From an uncultured Bacteroidales bacterium (GTDB taxonomy: Bacteria > Bacteroidota > Bacteroidia > Bacteroidales > Paludibacteraceae): DNA of 37,322 nt. Below the pieces are notes generated by a model, which was not told the DNA's origin, did not search any database, and was given only the letters and a program-made list of their open reading frames with translations. Where the stretch lies: contig CACXPH010000024.1 of the NCBI GenBank assembly GCA_902769535.1, forward strand, positions 1 to 37,322, read 5' to 3'. Numbering within the stretch: the stretch's first letter is position 1; each line of letters begins with the position of its first letter. Shown here piece after piece: positions 1-7,598 of this stretch. Both the position numbers and the translations under genes were made by a program.

Positions 1-98
1 AGTTAAAATTGAAAATGAGTCCTGTACAATACCGAACCCACTTTCAATCTCAAATAAAATAGATTTAATAATCCGTCCAACTTTTTGGGGTCACATCA
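1..98 (+). mobile_element. Right end of an IS3-family (IS150-like) insertion sequence, truncated by the window
   Basis: Bases 3-62 read as the last 19 codons of an IS3-type transposase, and 12 bases after the stop comes a terminal-inverted-repeat-like sequence at 74-93 (core CCAACTTTTTGGGGTCA). Its complement, TGACCCCAAAAAGTTGG, resembles the tips of IS150-subgroup elements as I recall them. The exact outer end is uncertain: CA dinucleotides at 92-93, 94-95 and 97-98 could each be the tip, and I favour 98. The left part of the element is outside the window, so neither target duplication nor intactness can be judged. Confidence 0.72.
3..62 (+). CDS. IS3-family transposase, C-terminal end (partial)
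   Basis: This is an open frame entering from the left edge and ending at TAG (60-62). The final residues read LKLKMSPVQYRTHFQSQIK. The block SPVQYRTH is typical of the extreme C terminus of the rve-type integrase (OrfB) of IS3/IS150 elements, where it follows the catalytic DDE domain. Only 19 residues are visible, so the catalytic residues and any orfA/orfB frameshift are outside the window. The call rests on this tail plus the adjacent inverted repeat. It could belong to a dead copy. Confidence 0.68.
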   Translation, partial: LKLKMSPVQYRTHFQSQIK

Positions 99-113
99 CT
101 CAGGGTAGCAGGT

Positions 114-145
114 CGAAGGTACAACAAATATTTCATATATGCAAA
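114..145 (-). promoter_or_regulatory. Minus-strand promoter stranded next to the IS end
   Basis: On the minus strand, TTTG (142-145) is followed by exactly 20 nt and then TACCTTCG (114-121), one mismatch from the Bacteroidetes -7 consensus TAnnTTTG. The -33 region TTTGCATATAT is identical to that of the promoter at 545-576. Transcription would start near 107 and run left into the IS. No minus-strand gene follows in the visible bases, so the promoter seems to have been separated from its gene by the IS. Confidence 0.5.
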
Positions 146-202
146 TTTTTCTGAAATTTATAGAAACAAAAACAATAAAAACCATTTTTATCAATTGACG
201 AC

Positions 203-246
203 ACGATAAACATACGATAAACATAGGATATACATAGGACAAACAT
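203..246. repeat. Four tandem 11-bp repeats
   Basis: Four consecutive 11-bp units are present: two identical ACGATAAACAT (203-213, 214-224), then AGGATATACAT (225-235) and AGGACAAACAT (236-246), followed by a partial ACGATTA. The array lies between the orphan promoter and the terminator of the small gene. There are no spacers, so this is not a CRISPR. Its function is unknown. Confidence 0.85.
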
Positions 247-275
247 ACGATTAGGTGGCAGAAATTAGCCGCCAC

Positions 276-312
276 ATAAAAAACACCAAAGGCAGCCCGA
301 AAGCTGCCTTTG
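276..312 (-). terminator. Intrinsic terminator of the 49-aa gene
   Basis: A perfect 10-bp stem (287-296 with 303-312) encloses a 6-nt loop (CCGAAA on the plus strand, UUUCGG in the RNA). In the minus-strand sense it is followed by GGUGUUUUUU. It lies about 57 nt beyond the stop of the small gene. The loop is the same as in the rpoC terminator at 7531-7559. Confidence 0.85.
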
Positions 313-369
313 ATTGTTTTGTCACTTAACGCGTACGCGACAATAATGTTCGCGCACACGTGAGGGAAA

Positions 370-519
370 TTAGTCGCCGATGGTTTCTCCTGTACCAGAT
401 CCGCCACCACCACCTAAACCTGCTGTACCACCTGTGCCTTCTGTTACACTAGCACAGATAATAGTCGTCGGCATGACTGCCATTACGTCCATTAACGGTT
501 GATTATATATCTTTTTCAT
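370..519 (-). CDS. Small Gly-rich protein, 49 aa, function unknown
   Basis: ATG at 519, TAA at 370-372. It begins MKKIYNQPLMDVMAVMPTT, continues IICASVTEG, and ends in a Gly/Ser/Thr-rich tail with a run of five glycines and a final ETIGD. The gene is convincing although short: a consensus promoter (545-576) lies just upstream and a strong terminator (276-312) just downstream, so it is a monocistronic unit. The start MKKxYxxPxxxV followed by a mildly hydrophobic middle and a Gly-rich tail resembles a plentiful group of uncharacterised 40-60-aa Bacteroidales proteins that I know only as hypotheticals. There is no clear transmembrane helix, and the hydrophobic stretch is too weak to be a confident signal peptide. 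A peptide precursor is possible, but nothing here proves it. Confidence 0.72.
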   Translation of the reverse strand: MKKIYNQPLMDVMAVMPTTIICASVTEGTGGTAGLGGGGGSGTGETIGD

Positions 520-544
520 AATTCTCTCATTCTTAAATCGGCTG

Positions 545-576
545 CAAAGTTACGGCAAATTTTTGATATATGCAAA
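545..576 (-). promoter_or_regulatory. Promoter of the 49-aa gene
   Basis: Minus strand: TTTG (573-576), a 20-nt spacer, TAACTTTG (545-552), a perfect match to TAnnTTTG. The -33 region is extended as TTTGCATATATCA. The expected transcription start near 538 gives a leader of about 20 nt before the ATG at 519. Confidence 0.82.
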
Positions 577-605
577 TTTTTGCCGTACTTTGCGCCAAAT
601 TCATG

Positions 606-3600
606 TTATTTTACCAGACGACCCGTTGTGTCATACATCTTTTCTCCACGGAGAATGAACATCTGACCGTTGATCATCACCTTAACCGGAGCCTCAGCAG
701 CATTCAGTTCATCAACGCCTGTTACCACTTGCTCATTCAAGACGCCCATCGCTACGCGACGACGACCCGGAGCCGGAGCAACAGCATTCGTTGGAACACC
801 GCCTTCAACACCAATCTTGATGTATGCACGGTTCTCGCCAACATATACATCGTCGCTGTTAACCAACAGGTACTGGTTGTTGTAGAGAATGTAGTTGCCT
901 GCATTCTGCTCCAATTCCGTCTTCGTGTACGAACCAAAGAGACCGTTCGCGTTGCCTGCGGCAGCATTTGCAGCATCGGTGTAGTATACCTTCAGTTGCG
1001 TTACGTTTTCTTCCGGCAAGAAGATATACGGAGTACCTGCTACCATTGCACCATTGAGCACCTCGTCGAAGAAGATCTTCTTCTGGCTTGCATCGAAGTA
1101 TGCAACCTCATAGAGCGCTGCACCTACCATAACACCGCCATTCGGCAAGCAGATAGTTCCGTAGCGGCCTTCGGTTACGTCACGAGTGTAGTCTGCCTCT
1201 GCAGCGGTAAATACAACCTGCTGTACACGGGTTGTTCCGCCACCTTCTTTATCATTCTCCATTTCAATGACTACATCGCCATTAACAAACACTTCATTAG
1301 ACCAACCAAACGAATTACCGCGAGTACCAGCTACAACGGTTCTACCACCATTCTTAACAGTAATCGTACAATTCTCGCCACTGGACGGAGCACGGAAGTA
1401 GAACTTAACGCGTCCGGGAACTGTAGTATTGAAGTGCAGATACGTTCCTTGATATACACCGCCGTTTTGGTTACGACGTGCACGCTCATTCTCTTTACCT
1501 TCGATCATCTCGAAGTTAGCACCATCAATATAGTTAGCAATGATGAGACCCTTGTTAGCCACATCGTTGATTACAGCTTCTTCGCTACCGCTCCAGTTCC
1601 AGGTAGTACTCTCTGTTACATCTTCCATAACAGCGTAGATGTGCTGAACAACGAATGTAACCGTATAGGTTTGAGTAGTCGTACCATCCTCTGCCGTTAC
1701 GAGCACTGTAGAAACAGCCTTGTAGTCTGTAAACGCTGTTGCATCAGTCGGAACTGCCGTTGCTCCGTAAGCAGCCTGCGTAGCCGTAGCAGCCAGAGCA
1801 GGAACATCGGTTGTACCTTCATCAAGAGTAACACGGTAGTTATATTTGTCTGCCTCAAGCACGATTGCCGTAGCCGGAGTGCCATAAGTCAGTGCACTCA
1901 ACGTAGCTATTGTATTGTCACGATAACCGAGCGTAGCATTAGCAGACTGTACGGAACGGTTCTCATAACCAGCCTTCGAAGCCGTAATGATTACATAGTA
2001 CGTACCTTCGGTCGTGGTAGTCAGCGTAGCCTCTGTAGCACCGGCAACCTCGTTGTCATCAGCATCGTACCACTGGTAAGCCAGCGTTGCACCATCGGTT
2101 GCATGAGCAACAACAGTAGCGGTCAAGTTGCCTTGACCAAAGTTCGTATTCGATTCCGGATTATTATCAATAACCGGCTCTGCGCACTTCGGAGCAGCGA
2201 AAGCAATATTGGTAACGCCCAGGTTAGAACCGGCTACGCGGAGATACCATGTACCAGCGGTCAGGTCGAACGAAGTAGCCGCAGCCACTGCTGTCTCATT
2301 ATCCTCACCGTCTTCCGTTTGCGTGATATAGTACTTCGAGTTGTTCGCAGCAGTAACCGTCATGGTTGCATCAGCCGGAACGTTGAAACGATACGCTTTG
2401 TTCTTGGTCAGCGAAAGACCAGTTGAACTCAGCGGTGCAAAGTTGGAAGCTGCATTATAGGTTAATCCGTCATATGCACCATCCGTACCGGAATTGAGGA
2501 ACAGACGACCTTGATTGAAGTTAATCGAGTAGCCCACTTCACCAAATTGCTTCAAAGCAGTACCATTATCAATAACTTTGACTTGCAGCACCTTGATACC
2601 GGTGTTCTGCACAAATGCATACATCGTACGGTTAGCAGAACCATTGAATGTGTAGAAGTCAGTAGTGAATTCTTCCTTCGAAGGAACATTAATTACTTCT
2701 TCCACCATCTCAGTACCACCTTCTACCAACTTCTGCAATTTCATAGTTACTGCACCGTTTTGCGTGTTGTAAAGCACGAACTTGATCTTCGTCTGATCGG
2801 TCTTTGCATTGTAGATGATGAACTTGTTCAATCCCGATGCACCAACCGCTGTGCTTGCTGTGCTTCCGAATGTTGCGCAGTTGTGATCTGCACCACCATA
2901 GTTAACCGTATTCTTCGAAACAGCGGTAATAAAGTCGGTTGTATTGACATTGCCTTCGCCGTCCAATAACTTAATAGCTGCCGGATCTTCTGCAATAGTG
3001 ATCGTTGCATTGCTAGATACCAACGAGGTAGCCGGATGACCTGCCTCTGTGTTGGTTACAACGCAGTGATATACATACGTACCGATTGCGCTTACTGTCG
3101 GAGTATAGGTAGCAGCCGTTGCTCCGTCAATAGCGTTCTCGCCGAGGTACCACTGATAGCTCAGTTCACCCGAACCGGTAGCAACTACTTCCAATGCAGC
3201 TATTGTAGCACCTTCCAGATATTCTGCGCCTTGCGGCTGTGAGGTAATTTCCGGAGCAGCAGAAGGTGTAGCAGCCTCAGTCAGCGTAATCGTATAATCG
3301 GTATAATCACCGTCCTTATCCGTTACACGGTAGGTGTTGTCACCCCAAGCCCAAGCGGCTGTCGGAGCAGCAGAACCGCCTTCGCCGTTCTTAACAATAG
3401 TCGGAACAACGGTCATCGAAGCGAGGTTCGTTCCATTCGGCAAGGTAGCCGAGAACGCATCTCCTGTACCCTTATCAGCAGTAACGCCTGCAAGCGTAAT
3501 TGCTGTCAGAACAGGATTCATCGCACGGGTTACTTCGATATAATCTACATAACCGTTCCATTTATGCGGATTATCCGCATCCGAACGATATACATAAGCT

Positions 3601-6600
3601 GTCGTTGCGCCTACCATAGCGGCATTGATGGTAAAGATATTATCGCCTGTACCACCGATTTCTTCTGTATCGTACAACTCGTTCTTGTCGGTCATGTTAT
3701 CGTAGAAGATAATATGCGAACCTCCGGTATTTGCAGCCTGAGTTGTATGTACATTGATGCGGTCACCTGCTTGGAGGGTTGTTCCATCAAGTGTAAAGCC
3801 GATGTATTTGCCTCCATCCATTTTCTTGCTACTGGACAGATTGACATCTCCGTCACCTGCATAGAGACCGGTAACAGTTTTGTTTGTACCACCGGTAGTA
3901 GCGACCTTAATGATGCTTACACCATCTTTCGGAGCAATCTTCATGGTGATGTTGTATGCTTTAGTGTCGTCAGATTGAGCTACACCACGAATGATAGCGG
4001 TCTCATCCCAAGCGGAAGCCTGTTGAACGATAACCGGTTCTTTTGCATTCGGATTAACTGCCGTTGCTCCAGTAATCTGTGGAATAGCAGCATTCGGAGC
4101 ATACAGGATTGTATAAGTATAGTCCACCAACTCCGGATTAAATGCCGGTTCAAGTGTACCTGCAGCCGAGAAGGTAATCGAAGCCAGACGAGCATCGGTC
4201 GAGATAGCCTCCCATTGTGCGAACAACTCAACGTTGCCTGCCGGGATATATTCGTCACCTGCATCACCGATCTTGTTACCACCGGTTGCAGCATCGAACC
4301 AACCCTTGAAGCTATCCGTACCCTTCGTTGCATTCGGCAAAGGCAGAGCTGTACCATAGAACGTCACAGCAGCAACATCGTCACCACCATTTGCATTGAA
4401 AGTTACTACATATGGATCAGTAATCGTGATTGCTTTCAGTACACAAGTACCGTTAGCATCCTTGGAATTAACTGCCAGCGAGTAGTTTGCAACATCGGCG
4501 TTGTACCAATAATACAACTTATGGGTTTCAACACTCTCATTAGCCGATTCAATAGTGGTCTCTGTATCAACAACACCATTTACAGACATCACGGCAGCAC
4601 CACTGGCCTTCATATAACCGGTTTTCAGAACAATCAGTTTACCAGCTTCTGCTGTAAATGAAATAGAACCATTATTGGAGTTGCTCCACTTCAAACCATC
4701 ATAAATATAGTTGTGTGAGTGGCCTCTATCAATACCGGAAAGGTTGCTATATGCATAACCCTTAGCAGTTAATTGATTTTTCACATCATCCAAATCAACC
4801 GTATTATCACCTACAACATAAGCCTCAATATCGAAGGTTACTGCCAGCGGCTTCACACCATAAGTGCCATCGCCGTTATCCTTCGGAACGTAGTTCTGGG
4901 CACACAAAGCAGCCGGAACTTCGCTGTTAAACGTACCACCGGTTACGCCTCCAACTGCGGGATTGCCCTGCGGATGATAATAAGCCAAAGCAGAACCATG
5001 CTCGGAATTATACGTACCGCTCACGATATTGATTGTCGGAGCTGCACCAGGATAACCGCAAGCATCAACTACGATAGCGTCACCTGTCGGGTTAGAACCA
5101 TTCTGATAGAACGTGTAATCGGTATATGCGCCTGTACCGTTAACCGTACAAGCCGTCAAGGTCAGAACACCAGCCTTCAGATAAATACCCGTCTTACCGG
5201 TGAAGGTCGAATTGCTGATATTGAATACACCTGCACCGTTCAACTGAATAGCATTGTCGTTCGGGCTAACAAATGTTGCATTAGTGATTGTTACGTTCGA
5301 AGCCAAGCAAGTACCATTCACGTGTAGCACGGTCTGACCGTTATCTACACGATAGTAACCGCCATTGATAACCAAGTTACCATTGCTGTTGGTTGCTCTA
5401 CCAAGGTTGATACGACCAACGAACTCAGAGTTCTCTGCAGTACCTGTAATAGTCAGAGTGGCATCACCATAAACCTCGATCAACTTAGCACTTGCATCGT
5501 CACGAGACAACGTATTACCATTCAGGTCAATAGCCAAGTCATAGTTAACAGACAACATTGCGTCTAATTCTACATTCTGAAGCAGAACGATTGTTCCATC
5601 AGCATGGTCTGCCAAAGCTTCAGCGAATGTAGCATATTCTGTCTCGCCAATACGAGCAACAGACGCTGCACTTACCCATTGTGCAGTCAGTGTCAGGTTG
5701 CTTGCCGGCATCTCGAAATGCGTCTCATCAATCGATGTTACAGCCGCACTGTATGTCCAACCATCGAAGTTCTTTGTTCCATTGCTGAATCCTTCAGGTT
5801 TTGCAGGAACTGCTACACTCGATCCTGCCTGATGTTGCGATGTAATATCAGAACCCGTAGCGCCTTCGCCAGCCTTCAAAGTCAAAGTAGGCCATACATT
5901 CCAGGTAGCCTTTAACTCAATGTCACCTGTTACTGCAGCATCCCAATCATAAGCAGCACTCGTGGATTTAACAACCCAACCTGCGAAGTCTGCATAATCC
6001 TTCGTCGGATCTGCCGGTTTCGTTGCAGGAACACCATCCAGTACTTGAATGCTTGTTGCACCGGTGCCACCATCCAAATCAAGAGTGATAGTATGGAATG
6101 TTGCATCACATACCTTTAGAGCAAACATTTGAATTTGTACGTTTTGGTCAGGGCTCAAAGTATAAGTTCCCGGAGTGATTGCATCAATTGTGATAAGTGT
6201 CCAATTACCATCAACAATTTCCGTATTGGTTTTAACAACATCCTCGCCTTTCTTCAGAGAAAGTGTACGAGCAGCACTACCGCTCGACTTCATGTAACCA
6301 TACAAAGTACCTGCTTTGTTTGCAGGAATAGTAAATCCTAATATAGTACCACCTCCACCAGTAGAGCCGGTTCGCTTCGTCAAGGTATAGTTTGATCCAT
6401 CAATAGTAACCGAGTTACTTTGACCATTTGAACCCGTAGGCGCATTCGTAAATCCATCCCAGTTAGTCTTGCCATTTGCTGTAGCATCAGCAGTTGCAAC
6501 GAAGTGGAAATATGTAGTACACGGATCCGGAGCTGCAACGGTTACATCAATATCTTGCGATTTTGCATTATAACCGGTAGAAGCCTCCTGCGATACAGTA

Positions 6601-7343
6601 ACCTTTGCAGTACCAGCTGTTGTAGCAGTAAAGTTCTTGCTGTTTGCGATGCTTGCGCCAGTACCTGCAGCATCCTTAATTGCAAAAGTGATAGCACCTG
6701 TCGTATTCGTTGAAGACAGTTTTGTACTTAAATCCAACGCAGGATCACCGATGACATAGGTTGCTGGAGTATATGTGAATTCCGGATCAACCGGATCACC
6801 TCCGCCACCAGAAGAACGCGTTACAGAAACGGTGCCGAACTTAATATTTGAGTCATTACGTTTGATATAGAACGAGCTTTGTCCTGCAACACCATCACTT
6901 GCGACTACAGTATAGGAAATTGTATTAGTTGTATTCTTGGGGAAATCTCCAGTAACAGCAATCGAGTTATTGATCTTCACTCCCTTCCCTGATTTATCAC
7001 TTCCTGATTCACAACAACATGTAAAAGTAATCACATCACCTGCTGCAAATTTACCGGAAGATAAGGTGAATGTCCATTGGGACGATGAATTGAATTTATA
7101 GAACGTCTGCGTTCCGATAGTTAATTCATTAGTACCTCCGGTGCTCATTGCACTTCCCGAAAGGGTTGCAGTTCCACCGGTAGCAGTATAACCGCCACTG
7201 CTTACTGCAGTTGTGGAGGATGTACATGTAAATCCAAAAATTTCCGCTCCCCACATCTGGCCGATGCCGAGGAGGAGGGCAAATAGCAGGGATGTTAGAT
7301 ACTTGCCCTGCAAGTTAATAAACTTTGAAAATTTGTCTTTCAT
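606..7343 (-). CDS. Giant secreted multidomain surface protein (InlB-type repeats, beta-helix, Ig-like domains, C-terminal tail)
   Basis: About 2,245 aa from the ATG at 7343; that start gives a clean Sec signal (MKDKFSKF, then a hydrophobic LLFALLLGIG core, cleavage near MWGA). An alternative ATG is at 7349. Order of domains: N-terminal sandwich-like domains; Listeria-Bacteroides (InlB B) repeats at about 414-483, 485-560 and 978-1048, recognisable by GW/FxGW and the ending xxAxW; between the second and third a right-handed beta-helix-like stretch (about 560-810) rich in short hydrophobic-N-G turns; Ig-like domains with YQWY at about 1360-1450 and 1718-1808; and a C-terminal tail ending GEKMYDTTGRLVK. 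The tail is shared with five other proteins here. The composition is rich in Thr, Ala and Gly, with no catalytic motif that I recognise. An adhesin or surface scaffold is the natural inference; its ligand is unknown. It has its own promoter and is not part of the rpoBC operon. Confidence 0.85.
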   Translation of the reverse strand: MKDKFSKFINLQGKYLTSLLFALLLGIGQMWGAEIFGFTCTSSTTAVSSGGYTATGGTATLSGSAMSTGGTNELTIGTQTFYKFNSSSQWTFTLSSGKFAAGDVITFTCCCESGSDKSGKGVKINNSIAVTGDFPKNTTNTISYTVVASDGVAGQSSFYIKRNDSNIKFGTVSVTRSSGGGGDPVDPEFTYTPATYVIGDPALDLSTKLSSTNTTGAITFAIKDAAGTGASIANSKNFTATTAGTAKVTVSQEASTGYNAKSQDIDVTVAAPDPCTTYFHFVATADATANGKTNWDGFTNAPTGSNGQSNSVTIDGSNYTLTKRTGSTGGGGTILGFTIPANKAGTLYGYMKSSGSAARTLSLKKGEDVVKTNTEIVDGNWTLITIDAITPGTYTLSPDQNVQIQMFALKVCDATFHTITLDLDGGTGATSIQVLDGVPATKPADPTKDYADFAGWVVKSTSAAYDWDAAVTGDIELKATWNVWPTLTLKAGEGATGSDITSQHQAGSSVAVPAKPEGFSNGTKNFDGWTYSAAVTSIDETHFEMPASNLTLTAQWVSAASVARIGETEYATFAEALADHADGTIVLLQNVELDAMLSVNYDLAIDLNGNTLSRDDASAKLIEVYGDATLTITGTAENSEFVGRINLGRATNSNGNLVINGGYYRVDNGQTVLHVNGTCLASNVTITNATFVSPNDNAIQLNGAGVFNISNSTFTGKTGIYLKAGVLTLTACTVNGTGAYTDYTFYQNGSNPTGDAIVVDACGYPGAAPTINIVSGTYNSEHGSALAYYHPQGNPAVGGVTGGTFNSEVPAALCAQNYVPKDNGDGTYGVKPLAVTFDIEAYVVGDNTVDLDDVKNQLTAKGYAYSNLSGIDRGHSHNYIYDGLKWSNSNNGSISFTAEAGKLIVLKTGYMKASGAAVMSVNGVVDTETTIESANESVETHKLYYWYNADVANYSLAVNSKDANGTCVLKAITITDPYVVTFNANGGDDVAAVTFYGTALPLPNATKGTDSFKGWFDAATGGNKIGDAGDEYIPAGNVELFAQWEAISTDARLASITFSAAGTLEPAFNPELVDYTYTILYAPNAAIPQITGATAVNPNAKEPVIVQQASAWDETAIIRGVAQSDDTKAYNITMKIAPKDGVSIIKVATTGGTNKTVTGLYAGDGDVNLSSSKKMDGGKYIGFTLDGTTLQAGDRINVHTTQAANTGGSHIIFYDNMTDKNELYDTEEIGGTGDNIFTINAAMVGATTAYVYRSDADNPHKWNGYVDYIEVTRAMNPVLTAITLAGVTADKGTGDAFSATLPNGTNLASMTVVPTIVKNGEGGSAAPTAAWAWGDNTYRVTDKDGDYTDYTITLTEAATPSAAPEITSQPQGAEYLEGATIAALEVVATGSGELSYQWYLGENAIDGATAATYTPTVSAIGTYVYHCVVTNTEAGHPATSLVSSNATITIAEDPAAIKLLDGEGNVNTTDFITAVSKNTVNYGGADHNCATFGSTASTAVGASGLNKFIIYNAKTDQTKIKFVLYNTQNGAVTMKLQKLVEGGTEMVEEVINVPSKEEFTTDFYTFNGSANRTMYAFVQNTGIKVLQVKVIDNGTALKQFGEVGYSINFNQGRLFLNSGTDGAYDGLTYNAASNFAPLSSTGLSLTKNKAYRFNVPADATMTVTAANNSKYYITQTEDGEDNETAVAAATSFDLTAGTWYLRVAGSNLGVTNIAFAAPKCAEPVIDNNPESNTNFGQGNLTATVVAHATDGATLAYQWYDADDNEVAGATEATLTTTTEGTYYVIITASKAGYENRSVQSANATLGYRDNTIATLSALTYGTPATAIVLEADKYNYRVTLDEGTTDVPALAATATQAAYGATAVPTDATAFTDYKAVSTVLVTAEDGTTTQTYTVTFVVQHIYAVMEDVTESTTWNWSGSEEAVINDVANKGLIIANYIDGANFEMIEGKENERARRNQNGGVYQGTYLHFNTTVPGRVKFYFRAPSSGENCTITVKNGGRTVVAGTRGNSFGWSNEVFVNGDVVIEMENDKEGGGTTRVQQVVFTAAEADYTRDVTEGRYGTICLPNGGVMVGAALYEVAYFDASQKKIFFDEVLNGAMVAGTPYIFLPEENVTQLKVYYTDAANAAAGNANGLFGSYTKTELEQNAGNYILYNNQYLLVNSDDVYVGENRAYIKIGVEGGVPTNAVAPAPGRRRVAMGVLNEQVVTGVDELNAAEAPVKVMINGQMFILRGEKMYDTTGRLVK

Positions 7344-7422
7344 AAGCATTAAATTTAAATTTGTTAGTAAAAAAATTGGTTTATTTATGTTATTTTGCAA
7401 AGTCCACTTTTCAAAATCGCGG

Positions 7423-7454
7423 CAAAGGTACGAATTATTTTTTATTTACGCAAG
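7423..7454 (-). promoter_or_regulatory. Promoter of the giant secreted protein gene
   Basis: Minus strand: CTTG (451-454 of the 7 kb line, i.e. 7451-7454), a 20-nt spacer, TACCTTTG (7423-7430). The -33 region reads CTTGCGTAAAT. The start near 7416 gives a leader of about 70 nt. Confidence 0.78.
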
Positions 7455-7510
7455 CGCGAGCGCGAAAAGTCAACACAAAACGTCAATTTTTACACAAAAC
7501 ACCCGAAGAT

Positions 7511-7531
7511 GGTGTATGGTGTATGGTGTAA
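7511..7531. repeat. 7-bp tandem repeat, three units
   Basis: GGTGTAT, GGTGTAT, GGTGTAA in direct succession, on the distal side of the rpoC terminator. It is one of six period-7 arrays in the window. Confidence 0.85.
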
Positions 7532-7559
7532 AAGAAAAAGGAGCCCGAAAGCTCCTTTT
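7531..7559 (-). terminator. Terminator of the rpoBC operon
   Basis: A 9-bp stem (7536-7544 with 7551-7559) with loop CCGAAA (plus strand); in the minus-strand sense the stem AAAAGGAGC/GCUCCUUUU is followed by UCUUUU. It lies 40 nt beyond the rpoC stop and closes the long operon. Confidence 0.88.
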
Positions 7560-7562
7560 CCT

Positions 7563-7590
7563 ATAACCGATCACCGATAACCGGTAACCG
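7563..7590. repeat. 7-bp tandem repeat, four units, in the rpoC 3' UTR
   Basis: ATAACCG, ATCACCG, ATAACCG, GTAACCG, exactly in register, between the rpoC stop (7599) and its terminator. Confidence 0.85.
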
Positions 7591-7598
7591 TTACATAT

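Noticed and set aside
203-246. CRISPR array
   Set aside because: Units are 11 bp, directly adjacent without spacers, and no cas genes are nearby.
96-413. A 105-codon minus-strand frame over the 11-bp repeat region
   Set aside because: It runs through the terminator and repeat array, and overlaps the end of the better supported 49-aa gene.
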